Source: Schleiferia thermophila (GTDB taxonomy: Bacteria; Bacteroidota; Bacteroidia; Flavobacteriales; Schleiferiaceae). Taken from it: a stretch of 64,000 bases of DNA. A program made the position numbers and the translations under genes. Where the stretch lies: NCBI RefSeq assembly GCF_003337435.1, contig NZ_QPJS01000002.1, positions 372,001-436,000 of the forward strand, given 5' to 3'. The first letter of the stretch is position 1. Every line of letters starts with the position of its first letter. The notes beneath the pieces are model-generated. The model worked only from the letters and a program-made list of their open reading frames with translations, had not been told where the DNA came from and did no database searches. This document shows, piece after piece, positions 55,519 to 64,000 of the stretch.

Positions 55519-56667
55519 TTAGTGATGATCATCGTGTTCATGGGTTGCCATCGTCTGGCCTATGAACAAGGCGGATAATAATGTAAAAATGTATGCCTGT
55601 AGCAATGAGATAAACACCTTAATCAAATAAATAAATAAGGTAAGCAAGATGGAAGCAGGTGCCACTGCTACAGATTTAAAAATAAATATAAGACCTATCA
55701 AGCTGAGAATTACAATGTGGCCTGCAGTCATATTGGCAAAAAGACGAATCATCAGCGCAAAGGGCTTAGTGAAAATGCCAATAAGCTCTATAGGTGCCAG
55801 CAATAATTTCATAGGCACTGGCACTCCAGGCATCCAGAAAGTGTGTTTCCAAAAATCTCCTGATGCATTAAATATCATCAGAATAAGGGTTAAAAGCGCC
55901 AGAGACATTGTAAAAGCAATATTACCACTCAGGTTTGCACCACCAGGAAATACGGGCATCAAACCCAGCATATTAGCAATCCAAATAAAAAAGAATAAAG
56001 TAATCAAATAAGGGACAAATCGTTCATAGTACTTTTCTCCGATATTTTGAAGCGCAATCTCATCGCGAATGAAAACTAAAATTGGCTCTATAAATGATGC
56101 AAATCCTTTGGGCGCTCTGGAGTTTGTTTTATAATTACTGGCTGATTTAAATGCAATAAAAACAACCAGAAGCGCTGTTAAAAATAGAGAAAAAACATTC
56201 TTCGTAATGCTGATATCGATGGGTTTATCGTTTAATATGGCTCCATCGTCGCCTTTATTCACAAAGCTGCCATGGCTATCTGCTTTTTCTGAGGCATAAT
56301 AGATTTTTTCGTGATATTTAACAAATCTCTGACTTCCTTTTTCAACGACTACCCTACCGTGATCGTCGTGATGAAAGGCATTTGACATAAATGTAACAAG
56401 TCCTTCTTTGGTGTATAAAATCACTGGCAATGGGATGGATATCGAATGATCTTTCCAGTCTAGAATATGAAAATCGTGTGAATCGGCTATGTGATGCATA
56501 ATTAAGTCGTTGATATTTTCTTCCTGCTCTTCGGTATTTTGAGTGATATGAGGGTCTGTGGTATCTAGAGAGTTGGCACTGGAATAGAAACTTCGGACGG
56601 TGAAAGGTGCTGCAAGTAGCAAAGAAAACAAAATGAGCAACTTTCCGGGTTTTCTTGCAATCTTCAT
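55519..56667 (-). CDS. atpB: ATP synthase Fo a subunit
   Basis: A 382-residue protein, longer than the E. coli form (271). The extra length is an N-terminal signal-like segment (KLLILFSLLLAAPFTV) plus about 110 residues of extracytoplasmic sequence rich in D and H, as seen in other Bacteroidota. The channel domain follows with the essential Arg in MIRLFANMTAGH. The C-terminus ends in a His-rich tail (HEHDDHH). It has a good -7 box 38 bases upstream, so the structural genes may be expressed apart from atpI. Confidence 0.95.
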   Translation of the reverse strand: MKIARKPGKLLILFSLLLAAPFTVRSFYSSANSLDTTDPHITQNTEEQEENINDLIMHHIADSHDFHILDWKDHSISIPLPVILYTKEGLVTFMSNAFHHDDHGRVVVEKGSQRFVKYHEKIYYASEKADSHGSFVNKGDDGAILNDKPIDISITKNVFSLFLTALLVVFIAFKSASNYKTNSRAPKGFASFIEPILVFIRDEIALQNIGEKYYERFVPYLITLFFFIWIANMLGLMPVFPGGANLSGNIAFTMSLALLTLILMIFNASGDFWKHTFWMPGVPVPMKLLLAPIELIGIFTKPFALMIRLFANMTAGHIVILSLIGLIFIFKSVAVAPASILLTLFIYLIKVFISLLQAYIFTLLSALFIGQTMATHEHDDHH

Positions 56668-56704
56668 TCGGGCAGTGAGTAGAAAGAATTAATTATTTCG
56701 GGCG

Positions 56705-56712
56705 CAAAAGTA
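56705..56712 (-). promoter_or_regulatory. -7 promoter box upstream of atpB
   Basis: TACTTTTG on the minus strand, exact TAnnTTTG, in the 83-base gap between the atpI-like gene and atpB. It suggests a promoter for the structural ATP synthase genes. Confidence 0.55.
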
Positions 56713-56750
56713 TGGACAAAAGTTTTTTAAAAAATTGTAAATTAAAAAAA

Positions 56751-57110
56751 TTATCTCATTATCTTGACCATGAGGATGGCAGTGAGTGCTAGCATCACAA
56801 AGTAGGGGATGAAAAAATGAGACATCACCGATTGAGTGGTAATGAGGCCAATTTTAAGTGCGAAAAAGATCCACAGGATACTCACAATCATTTTCAATAG
56901 CGACATGCCAAGCACCAGATATGGCAGATAGCTTCCAAAGGTTCCATTGTTTCTGACCCTGAGTATCAGAATTTCAAAGGTGGAAATACTAACTATTATA
57001 AGATAGGAAAATACTACAAATCTTAGGAAGGTGCTGCTGATGATCAAATGTAGAAGCAGTAGGGCTATTGATATAAAATTCAGCCAAATAACTGCTTTAT
57101 TCTCCTTCAT
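56751..57110 (-). CDS. AtpI-like membrane protein of the ATP synthase operon
   Basis: A 119-residue protein with four hydrophobic segments (about 8-25, 29-47, 62-85, 98-117). Sequence identity to known AtpI is not obvious; the call rests on size, topology and place between atpZ and atpB. AtpI proteins are thought to help assemble the c-ring or handle Mg. It overlaps atpZ by 4 bases. Confidence 0.65.
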   Translation of the reverse strand: MKENKAVIWLNFISIALLLLHLIISSTFLRFVVFSYLIIVSISTFEILILRVRNNGTFGSYLPYLVLGMSLLKMIVSILWIFFALKIGLITTQSVMSHFFIPYFVMLALTAILMVKIMR

Positions 57111-57298
57111 TTCAGGTTTTTTAATTCTTTAAATAACAAATAAAAAGATATAAAAATTCCCAGTAGAGAGCAGATTATGAAATACGTACCAGTAGTAGGA
57201 TTGTATTGCTCATCCAACTGATAACCTACATAGGCAAAAAGGCCTATGATTGCTGCCATTTGAAAGACCAGGGCTGAAAAACGCAGATACGAATTCAC
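57107..57298 (-). CDS. atpZ: AtpZ/AtpI-family protein
   Basis: A 63-residue protein with two membrane helices; YLRFSALVFQMAAIIGLFAYVGYQLDE matches the AtpZ/AtpI pattern of a helix ending GxxLD. It overlaps the bactofilin gene and the following gene by 4 bases each, so it is translationally coupled to both. Confidence 0.85.
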   Translation of the reverse strand: MNSYLRFSALVFQMAAIIGLFAYVGYQLDEQYNPTTGTYFIICSLLGIFISFYLLFKELKNLK

Positions 57299-57699
57299 AC
57301 ACTCAGACTTTCTTCCTGCTCAGTTACCTGCTTTTTAGAAACGTTGGATTTCATAATACATTGCCCGTTGAAGATGGCCCCTTCTTCCATAATAATTCGC
57401 GAGGTGTATATATTACCTTTCACAATCGACTGAGCAAGCAAGTGTACGATATCATCTGCCATGATATCACCGGTTAGATTACCCTCAATTTTAGCAGAAG
57501 CGCATTCAACAGTTCCCTTGACAAGTCCCTCAGGTCCAATTACAAGTTTACCTTTAATTTTAATGTTGCCTTCAATGGTTCCGTCAATTCTAAAGTCGCC
57601 TTCAGATTGTATTGTTCCGGTGACAGTCGTTCCTTGCAATAATCTGTTGCTGATTGTAATGGGTTGAGTTTTTTGCTTAAAAATCATCGCTTTGCTCAA
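57295..57699 (-). CDS. Bactofilin family cytoskeletal protein
   Basis: A 134-residue polymer-forming protein with a right-handed beta-helix core (about residues 20-115) of short repeats such as GTIEGNIKIKGKLVIGPEG. Bactofilins self-assemble into filaments that position cell-wall or envelope machinery. The gene overlaps porW and atpZ by 4 bases each, joining a gliding/secretion gene to the ATP synthase cluster. Confidence 0.92.
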   Translation of the reverse strand: MSKAMIFKQKTQPITISNRLLQGTTVTGTIQSEGDFRIDGTIEGNIKIKGKLVIGPEGLVKGTVECASAKIEGNLTGDIMADDIVHLLAQSIVKGNIYTSRIIMEEGAIFNGQCIMKSNVSKKQVTEQEESLSV

Positions 57700-60335
57700 T
57701 TTGAAGCTAAATTAATGTATTTGTTGTAGAATTCTACATATTGATGAAGCATTTGTTTCTGATAAAACTTTCTGAAATTATCTGAAGTAATTACAACCTG
57801 GTGATTTGGTTTGGGAATGTAGGCAATAAAATCCATATCCTGATTGATTTCTCTGAGATATTGAAGAGCTTCGCTCTGATTTTTAAAACCGGAAACAAGA
57901 ATTAATTGATAGTCTTTACCCATCAGAATGTTTCTTAGCTGTAGTCTGCTGTTGGCATATTTCAATGAGTTGAAATTGCTGATGGTACTACGAATAAGGT
58001 TTAGGTCGATACCTTTGTTTTCTACTACCAACATGAACTGATGTGGGGCTGATTTTACATCAGTGAATTCACCACCTTCCCGGGCCTGGCTCTGGGCCGA
58101 TGATTTTTCACCAGACAGATGAGAGAGAATGTTTTGAGCTTCAGTAGCTTCAGGACTTTGGGGATAGGTAGCGATTATTCGTTCAAGTTTAAGTTTTAAA
58201 CTATCCTTATGCGATAGTTTTGCTGTGATTAGTGCATCCAGCAGCCACCATTTAGGGGTAATTTCCGATTGGGTGTATTTTTTCAGTGCTTCTTGAGTCA
58301 TATTCCAGGCGTTCGGATACTTTTTTGATTTGTAGAGGGAATATGCTTGTTTGTACTTGAGAAATTCTTCTTCGTTAGGCTTTTTTTTCTGCAACGAATC
58401 CGTAGTTTGTCCGCTTAGGAGAGCTGTAAAAGGTGAATCCGGAAATTTCTTAGCCAACCCATCGCAGTACGTTTCTTTTTTCAGGCTAAGACCCTGATTT
58501 TTTGCTATAATACAGAGGGCATAATACACTCGTGGTGTGCAGTCGCAGTTGGGATATCGCTTCAGCAAGGTCTCCAGCATTCGCATAGATTCTCTTTGAT
58601 CTTCGAGTACTTCTTTGTAGATTCGTGCAGCAGCTTCGTAAGCGTTTCGTATTTTGGCATGCGAGGCTTCGATGGAATCAGGATGTGTAGGTATACGGCT
58701 GTAATAATATTCTCTGGTATATCGCGGATCGGTCTTTTTGCCTTTGTCTGAGGGGTTATCCTGATGATCCGGGTTTTCAGCTGGGCTTTCAGTGGAAGAG
58801 AAGGATTGGATTTCTTTGTTTCTTCTTCGCCAATGGTCTTCGAGTTTTCGATTTCCCCATCGATTGGTAAATTCTGCAAATCCTTTTGATACTGTATTTT
58901 GGTTGTAAAAATAAAATGCCGGGGCCGCTCCCGGGGCACCCAGTCCCATCATCCCTCCTGCAGGGTTTTGGGTTGGTGTGGTCTCTTGAAGTGGATTCTG
59001 GGTTAATAATCTGCTGGACTCTTCATCTTCCCTGGCAGCTTCTTCGTCCTGTTTTTTGATGCGGTCTATGATGTGGTCAATGATTTTATCGAGATCTTTT
59101 TTATCCAGAGAGGCAAGCTTTAAAATGGAATCTTCATGAGCAATGATACTGAGCTGTTGGACGAGTTCGGTAAGGCTTGATTTTTTTTTCTCAATTGGTT
59201 GATATCGGAAATGACTTTTGGGTAGTACCATTAGTGCACTGTCGTAGTTGGCTTCAGCTGGTATGTATTCGCGAAGCTCAAAGTGAAGATCTCCTCTTTT
59301 GATATAGCTCAATCCTTTTTGAACTACATTGTCAGTACTTAGCGAAATGGACTTTTGAAGCGCTACAAAGGCTTTGTCCAGATGGTCATCTTTGATGTGG
59401 ACTTCAGCTTTTTGATAGTAAATGGCATCGAGAAAGTCTCGGTTCTTGTCTTTTTTTGCAAGATTTTCAAGGTATTTTAGAATTTCTGCTGATTGCATCA
59501 GGTTGGGGTCATAGTTGGCAGCCATCCTTAGATATGCATTGATTTGATACAGATAAGGGGCATTTGACTTGGCTACTTTTCTAAAAACTTTGTTGGCTTC
59601 AAAATAGTTTCCTTCCAATTCGTAGAGCTGACCCAAAAAGAAAAGCAATCGCGTCTTTTCATCCTTTTTCGGATGAGTAGCCAGGGCTTCAGTGATGTAG
59701 CCTCTAGCGGCTGAGTAATTTTTATCAGCTATTTCATTGATGGCCATTGCTTTAAGTAGCTCTCGTTGTTGTTTTTTAGTTAGTTTGTTGGATTTGTAAT
59801 ATTTAAATCCTGTTTCGCGGGCGGCAAAGTAGTTGCCAAGTTGAGTTTGAGCTTTGATTATAAATATTTGAGCATCAACTGCTATTGGATGCTGTGAAAA
59901 TTCTTTAGAAATAAAATTGAAGATTTCAATGGCTTTAAAGTAATCTCTTCCATAATAGTAGGCCTCTCCAATTAGAAAATAGGCATTTTTTACTGTTTTA
60001 TTGCGCTGTTTGCCGGCGATAAGCATGGTGTGCTCTTTGATAGCTTTGGTAGCTTTTTCATTTGCTCTTTTCAAATCAGCTTCAATCATTGGAACCAAAG
60101 CCTCAGGAGTTACGGGATACAAATCAATTAATGTATCAAAAGATTGCTTTGACTGTTGCTTAATGGTTAATTTTGCCTTTAACAGGGCTTGCTCTCCATT
60201 GAACAGGGGGTTGAATTTTGCAGTAGTTTGATGATAAGTCCTGTTGATCCAGGTGTCTTTTGTGCGGCTGCATGACAGGATCGTGGAGATAAATAATACG
60301 ATAATAAATAAATGAATTGACCGTCGAGTATTCAA
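57696..60335 (-). CDS. porW: Type IX secretion system lipoprotein PorW/SprE
   Basis: An 879-residue tetratricopeptide lipoprotein required for type IX secretion and gliding in Bacteroidota. The start is taken as a TTG at 60335 giving MNTRRSIHLFIIVLFISTILSC, a clean lipoprotein signal peptide with Cys at 22. A longer reading would begin with a TTG at 60404, but it lies upstream of the -7 box at 60348-60355. After the signal come SRTKDTWINRTYH and KFNPLFNGEQALLKAK, typical of SprE, then TPR repeats (about residues 100-380 and 560-760). A low-complexity G/P/A segment lies near residue 490. It is the first gene of the coupled run into atpZ. Confidence 0.88.
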   Translation of the reverse strand: MNTRRSIHLFIIVLFISTILSCSRTKDTWINRTYHQTTAKFNPLFNGEQALLKAKLTIKQQSKQSFDTLIDLYPVTPEALVPMIEADLKRANEKATKAIKEHTMLIAGKQRNKTVKNAYFLIGEAYYYGRDYFKAIEIFNFISKEFSQHPIAVDAQIFIIKAQTQLGNYFAARETGFKYYKSNKLTKKQQRELLKAMAINEIADKNYSAARGYITEALATHPKKDEKTRLLFFLGQLYELEGNYFEANKVFRKVAKSNAPYLYQINAYLRMAANYDPNLMQSAEILKYLENLAKKDKNRDFLDAIYYQKAEVHIKDDHLDKAFVALQKSISLSTDNVVQKGLSYIKRGDLHFELREYIPAEANYDSALMVLPKSHFRYQPIEKKKSSLTELVQQLSIIAHEDSILKLASLDKKDLDKIIDHIIDRIKKQDEEAAREDEESSRLLTQNPLQETTPTQNPAGGMMGLGAPGAAPAFYFYNQNTVSKGFAEFTNRWGNRKLEDHWRRRNKEIQSFSSTESPAENPDHQDNPSDKGKKTDPRYTREYYYSRIPTHPDSIEASHAKIRNAYEAAARIYKEVLEDQRESMRMLETLLKRYPNCDCTPRVYYALCIIAKNQGLSLKKETYCDGLAKKFPDSPFTALLSGQTTDSLQKKKPNEEEFLKYKQAYSLYKSKKYPNAWNMTQEALKKYTQSEITPKWWLLDALITAKLSHKDSLKLKLERIIATYPQSPEATEAQNILSHLSGEKSSAQSQAREGGEFTDVKSAPHQFMLVVENKGIDLNLIRSTISNFNSLKYANSRLQLRNILMGKDYQLILVSGFKNQSEALQYLREINQDMDFIAYIPKPNHQVVITSDNFRKFYQKQMLHQYVEFYNKYINLASN

Positions 60336-60347
60336 CAATTTTTTCGC

Positions 60348-60355
60348 CAAAAATA
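60348..60355 (-). promoter_or_regulatory. -7 promoter box upstream of porW
   Basis: TATTTTTG on the minus strand, exact consensus, 12 bases before the TTG at 60335. It supports that short start over the longer reading frame. Confidence 0.5.
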
Positions 60356-60492
60356 GAGTATTCGTTAGATGAAAACGACTTCTTGAGCTTTGTAGTATAT
60401 ACAATCAGTTGCTGATGATATGTCACTGTGCATTTGGATTTTAAAATAGGTCAACTGCTTTAAAAAGGATGTTACTACCTGATTGGTTTGGT

Positions 60493-60500
60493 TACTTTTG
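60493..60500 (+). promoter_or_regulatory. -7 promoter box upstream of the lamin-tail-domain protein
   Basis: TACTTTTG, exact TAnnTTTG, 10 bases before the ATG at 60511. It lies downstream of an alternative in-frame start at 60469, so it supports the ATG. Confidence 0.5.
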
Positions 60501-60510
60501 TGCGCTGACA

Positions 60511-63096
60511 ATGAAAAATAAAGTACTTTTCTATTTCGTACTCCTCATTTCTTGGGGTGCCTTTGGACAATCCAACTGGCAAGACAACTTCTCGGACGGG
60601 GATTTTACCAACAATCCTTCATGGAATGGTACAACAGCCAATTTTAGAATATCGAATGGTGAACTTCAGCTTTACGATACCACTTTATCGGGGATTTCAT
60701 GGTTGTCCACAGCCAGTACTGCTGCTTTCGACGGATTTTGGAGCTTCAGAGTTAGACTGGAGTTTACACCTTCGACGCAAAATTTTGCCCAGATATTTTT
60801 AATGTCAGATGTACAAGATGTTTCTGGTGCAGCCAGTGGGTATTTTGTGAGGATTGGTGGGACTACTGCCAGACGAATAAGCTTGATCCGTAGAAGTGGT
60901 ACAACCAACACAATATTGGTAGAAAGTGCTGATAATGTTGTCAACACCAATGTTGTAAACGCCAGGATAAGGGTAGAGAATCAAAGTGGAGTGTGGACTT
61001 TGAAATATGATACCAGCACCGCTGCAACCCCTACTTATCAGGTGGCGGGTACCGCTTTTGACACAACGTTCCGCAAGAGTTCTTTTTTTGGAATTCTGTG
61101 CCGATATACATCCACGAGATTCGACAAGATGTTTTTTGACGATTTTGTGGTTGATGCAGAGGAATTCAGGGATACCATTCCGCCAATAGTAAAATTTGCT
61201 ATTGCCGAATCAGATACACAGATTCGGATTCGGTTTTCGGAGGCGGTTCGAAACACGGCATTGAATCCAGTAAAATATATTATTACACCTGATGTTGGCT
61301 TTCCTTCTGTTGTATCATTTGCTCAAGGCAGAGAGGATGAGGTCATTCTGACCTTGCCAATACCTTTGGAAGTAAATAAACCATATACCTTGTCAGTTGA
61401 AGAGATAGAGGATTTAGCAGGAAACGAAATTGAAAAAGTGCTGATTCCTATTTCTTTTATCAAGGTCAGACCATTTGATATCGTGTTTAACGAAATAATG
61501 GCTGACCCCACACCGGTGGTTGGATTGCCGGATGCTGAATATGTAGAGTTGTACAACAGGTTGCCCGTTGCAGTATCTCTTAATGGTTGGAGGATGATGG
61601 TAAATAATACCACCATTTCATTAAGCGGAACAATTCCACCTGATTCTTTTATTGTCATAACCAGAAGCCAGTCAGTGAATCTTTTTCCATCGGATATAAA
61701 TATCACAGGGGTAAGTATGTCACCAACCCAATTAGTCAATTCTGGTGCTTTTCTACGGCTTTTCGATTCGGATAATCAATTAATTCATTTTGTCACATAT
61801 TCTGACCAATGGTATTCATCATCCATTAAAAGGGAAGGAGGGTGGTCGTTGGAACAGATCGATCCGGAAAATTTCTGCGGCCAACAACTCAATTGGCAAG
61901 AGAGCATACATCACTCTGGGGGTACTCCCGGCAGAAAAAATTCAGTCCTAAGAGCTAATCCTGATACCACACAGTTGAGGATTCAGAATCTTTCCATTTC
62001 AACATCCCAAAGTATCAAAGTATACTACAACAAGCCCATGCATCCTAATCCGGATGATTGGCCTGACTTTGCGATCATTCCTGATCCTGGTATAGTGGAT
62101 GTTCAATATGACCCATTAGCCCTGAACGCCTTGCTTATCGAATTGGCTAATGAGTTGATGCCAGGTGTAGAATATCAGTTAACATCTGTGGTAGAGCCGG
62201 TTGATTGTCAGGGCAAGACTGCTGTTAATCAGAGAGTTGCTTTTGGGTTGCCATTAAGTCCAGAACCAGGGGATGTTGTGTTAAATGAATTGCTGTTTAA
62301 TCAACCCACAGGTGGAAGTAAGTTTGTGGAAATTGTCAATGTTTCTAACAAAGTACTGGATCTTTCGCAGCTTAGATTGTGCAATCTACAATCAGGAGAA
62401 TTTGTTAATGTCACAAATATTTCTGAAGAGCCACTTCTGTTTTTGCCGGGCAGTTATTTGGCTGTAACTACTTCTGCATCAGGGGTATTAGCTTTCTATC
62501 AGACCGAGTGTGAAAACTGCCTGATGCAAGCTCAATTGCCTACCATGAACATTGGATCGGGAAATGTAGCTTTGATTAATAATAATGCGGAATTGCTTGA
62601 TTACTTTGAATATGATGAAAAAATGCATTCCCCCATGGTAAGAAATCCAAAAGGAGTTTCACTTGAGAGAATTTCTTTTGACAGTCCAACAAACGATAAC
62701 AGATATTGGAAATCAGCAGCAGAAGTTGTGGGCTTTGCAACGCCGGGCTATAAAAATTCTCAGCAAAAACCATCGATTGATGCCGATGAATCTTTTTGGG
62801 CCGAGCCAAAAACATTTTCCCCCAACAATGATGGATATAATGATTTTGTCACTTTTCATTTCAACCTTGAATTCAACAATGCCATTGGTACCCTTAAAAT
62901 TTTTGATGTGAATGGGAATTTGATAAAAACTATTGCATCTTCTGAATTAATGGCTAATCGCGGCTATTTTATCTGGGATGGAACTGATGACCGAGGTAGA
63001 AAAACACCCATCGGGATCTATGCTGTTATCTTGGAAATTTTCCATCAGGAAATCGGAAAACGCATTTTTAAAACCTCAGTTGGATTAATTTATTGA
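60511..63096 (+). CDS. Secreted multidomain protein with lamin tail domains
   Basis: An 861-residue protein with a signal peptide (MKNKVLFYFVLLISWGAFGQ). Order of domains: a concanavalin-like beta-sandwich (about 20-220), an Ig-like domain of the type following DTIPP (about 225-325), a lamin tail domain (about 330-480; IVFNEIMADPTP), another Ig-like domain, a second lamin tail domain (about 595-755; VVLNELLFNQPTG), and a C-terminal FlgD-like domain. That last domain has FSPNNDGYND and WDGTDDRGRKTPIGIYAV, resembling the C-terminal domains found on type IX cargo. Lamin tail proteins in bacteria are often surface-bound. Divergent from porW across about 175 bases. Confidence 0.85.
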   Translation: MKNKVLFYFVLLISWGAFGQSNWQDNFSDGDFTNNPSWNGTTANFRISNGELQLYDTTLSGISWLSTASTAAFDGFWSFRVRLEFTPSTQNFAQIFLMSDVQDVSGAASGYFVRIGGTTARRISLIRRSGTTNTILVESADNVVNTNVVNARIRVENQSGVWTLKYDTSTAATPTYQVAGTAFDTTFRKSSFFGILCRYTSTRFDKMFFDDFVVDAEEFRDTIPPIVKFAIAESDTQIRIRFSEAVRNTALNPVKYIITPDVGFPSVVSFAQGREDEVILTLPIPLEVNKPYTLSVEEIEDLAGNEIEKVLIPISFIKVRPFDIVFNEIMADPTPVVGLPDAEYVELYNRLPVAVSLNGWRMMVNNTTISLSGTIPPDSFIVITRSQSVNLFPSDINITGVSMSPTQLVNSGAFLRLFDSDNQLIHFVTYSDQWYSSSIKREGGWSLEQIDPENFCGQQLNWQESIHHSGGTPGRKNSVLRANPDTTQLRIQNLSISTSQSIKVYYNKPMHPNPDDWPDFAIIPDPGIVDVQYDPLALNALLIELANELMPGVEYQLTSVVEPVDCQGKTAVNQRVAFGLPLSPEPGDVVLNELLFNQPTGGSKFVEIVNVSNKVLDLSQLRLCNLQSGEFVNVTNISEEPLLFLPGSYLAVTTSASGVLAFYQTECENCLMQAQLPTMNIGSGNVALINNNAELLDYFEYDEKMHSPMVRNPKGVSLERISFDSPTNDNRYWKSAAEVVGFATPGYKNSQQKPSIDADESFWAEPKTFSPNNDGYNDFVTFHFNLEFNNAIGTLKIFDVNGNLIKTIASSELMANRGYFIWDGTDDRGRKTPIGIYAVILEIFHQEIGKRIFKTSVGLIY

Positions 63097-63098
63097 AG

Positions 63099-64000
63099 AT
63101 GAAAGATTTTGATCCTAACGGCCCGGCCATACACGATGGAATTTTTGGGCTCCCATTTGAAGAACAGGAAGCGGAACTGATCATTCTCCCTGTGCCCTGG
63201 CAGGTGACAGTAAGCTATGGTGAAGGAACTGCTCTGGCACCGGCAGCTATTAAAGAGGCCTCTAAACAAGTGGATTTATATCATCATCTAAATCCGAGAG
63301 GTTGGGAACGAGGTATTTATATGGCCCCGATTAGTGAGACTTTGCTTTCCAAAGGGCTTTATTTTAGAAATAAAGTAAGGAACTATCTGGAGAATTTTAC
63401 AAAAGCTGATGGGGAGGACACTGCGCTCCTTGAAGAGGTAAACGCTGCTTGTGAGGAAATGGTGGACTGGGTATACAGACAAAGCAAACATTATTTAAAT
63501 CAGGGGAAAAAACTGATCCTCCTAGGGGGAGATCACAGCACACCGCTTGGTTATCTGAAAGCCCTGGCCGATGAGCATCCTACATTTGGCGTTCTTCAGA
63601 TAGATGCACATATGGACTTCAGACATGCTTATGAGGGTTTTGAATACTCTCATGCCTCCATAAGTTTTAACTTTATGAAAATACCTCAAATTCAGAATGT
63701 TGTGCAAATAGGTATCCGGGATTACTGCGATGAAGAGCTTGAATTTGCAAAAAGTCTGGGTGGCAGGGCTAAAATATTTTTTGACTTTGAGCTCAGAAAA
63801 TCCCAATATTCCGGGAAGTCCTGGGATTCGATTTGCGATGAGATTCTAGCGCACCTTCCCGAAAAAATCTACATATCGTTTGATATTGATGGTCTTGATC
63901 CAAAGCTATGTCCAAATACCGGTACACCCGTTCCGGGAGGATTATCGTACTCCGAAATTGAATATTTGTTTGAAAAAATTGTACACTCTGGTAAAAAAAT
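63099..64000 (+). CDS. Arginase/agmatinase-family protein (partial, cut at window end)
   Basis: The 5' 300 codons of a ureohydrolase. The binuclear Mn motifs are present: GGDHS near residue 145, DAHMDFR near 170, and SFDIDGLDP near 262, followed by TGTPVPGG. It starts 2 bases after the upstream stop, so it may share the lamin-tail gene's transcript. The N-terminal 60 residues (HDGIFGLPFEEQEAEL) resemble the Bacteroidota arginase-like group annotated as agmatinase or formiminoglutamase; the substrate (agmatine, arginine or guanidino acid) cannot be told. Confidence 0.9.
   Translation, partial: MKDFDPNGPAIHDGIFGLPFEEQEAELIILPVPWQVTVSYGEGTALAPAAIKEASKQVDLYHHLNPRGWERGIYMAPISETLLSKGLYFRNKVRNYLENFTKADGEDTALLEEVNAACEEMVDWVYRQSKHYLNQGKKLILLGGDHSTPLGYLKALADEHPTFGVLQIDAHMDFRHAYEGFEYSHASISFNFMKIPQIQNVVQIGIRDYCDEELEFAKSLGGRAKIFFDFELRKSQYSGKSWDSICDEILAHLPEKIYISFDIDGLDPKLCPNTGTPVPGGLSYSEIEYLFEKIVHSGKK

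Overview
The window is chromosomal DNA from a member of the phylum Bacteroidota; I cannot name the genus. The evidence is lineage-typical gene content: a PorW/SprE lipoprotein of the type IX secretion system, a fused LpxC-FabZ enzyme, 7TMR-DISM histidine kinases, a LytTR remnant, and an ATP synthase operon that ends after the gamma subunit. In addition, the Bacteroidota promoter -7 box TAnnTTTG recurs at the right distance upstream of many genes. Almost everything is housekeeping or regulatory. I see no prophage, insertion sequence, CRISPR array or rRNA.

Layout. 0-12.5 kb: clpB, nnr, coaE and a YbbR-like gene on the minus strand; then pgi, an OmpH/Skp chaperone, a small lipoprotein, and lysA-GNAT-lysC on the plus strand. 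Two copies of a roughly 120-bp structured repeat flank this block. 12.5-18.6 kb: dnaK (minus), then a peroxiredoxin, a DegP-type protease, a small secreted protein and an aldehyde dehydrogenase (plus). 18.7-29.9 kb: a long minus-strand run holding comM, the lipid A genes lpxD-lpxC/fabZ-lpxA with an ABC ATPase, hemC, a ChlI-like ATPase with its VWA partner, a CoA-binding protein and prfC. 30-39.6 kb: a Spy-like protein, a single-domain response regulator, and a tightly packed six-gene plus-strand cluster. That cluster encodes an E1-like/nitroreductase fusion, a GNAT-fold acyltransferase-like protein, a 7TM histidine kinase, a receiver-kinase hybrid, and a kinase/OmpR-type regulator pair. It is the least explained part of the window.

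39.6-46.6 kb: a metal (probably manganese) ABC transporter operon led by an MntR/DtxR repressor with a palindromic operator, then glyS, a decayed propeller-sensor/LytTR locus, and an initiator tRNA-Met. 46.6-51.5 kb: korA, a NifU-like scaffold, and the cytochrome cbb3 assembly genes ccoG, ccoH and a SafE-like protein. 51.6-60.3 kb: porW/sprE, a bactofilin, atpZ, atpI and atpB-E-F-H-A-G, all minus strand; the first four genes are chained by 4-bp overlaps. 60.5-64 kb: a large secreted lamin-tail-domain protein and an arginase/agmatinase-family gene cut by the window end.

Themes: proteostasis (ClpB, DnaK, Skp, DegP), envelope building (lipid A, T9SS, bactofilin), energy (F1Fo, cbb3 assembly, KorA) and signalling. 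Expected partners absent from the window include korB, atpD/atpC and ccoNOP. Base composition is uneven: the pgi region is GC-rich and strongly G-biased on the plus strand, whereas the kinase cluster at 34-39 kb is AT-rich.
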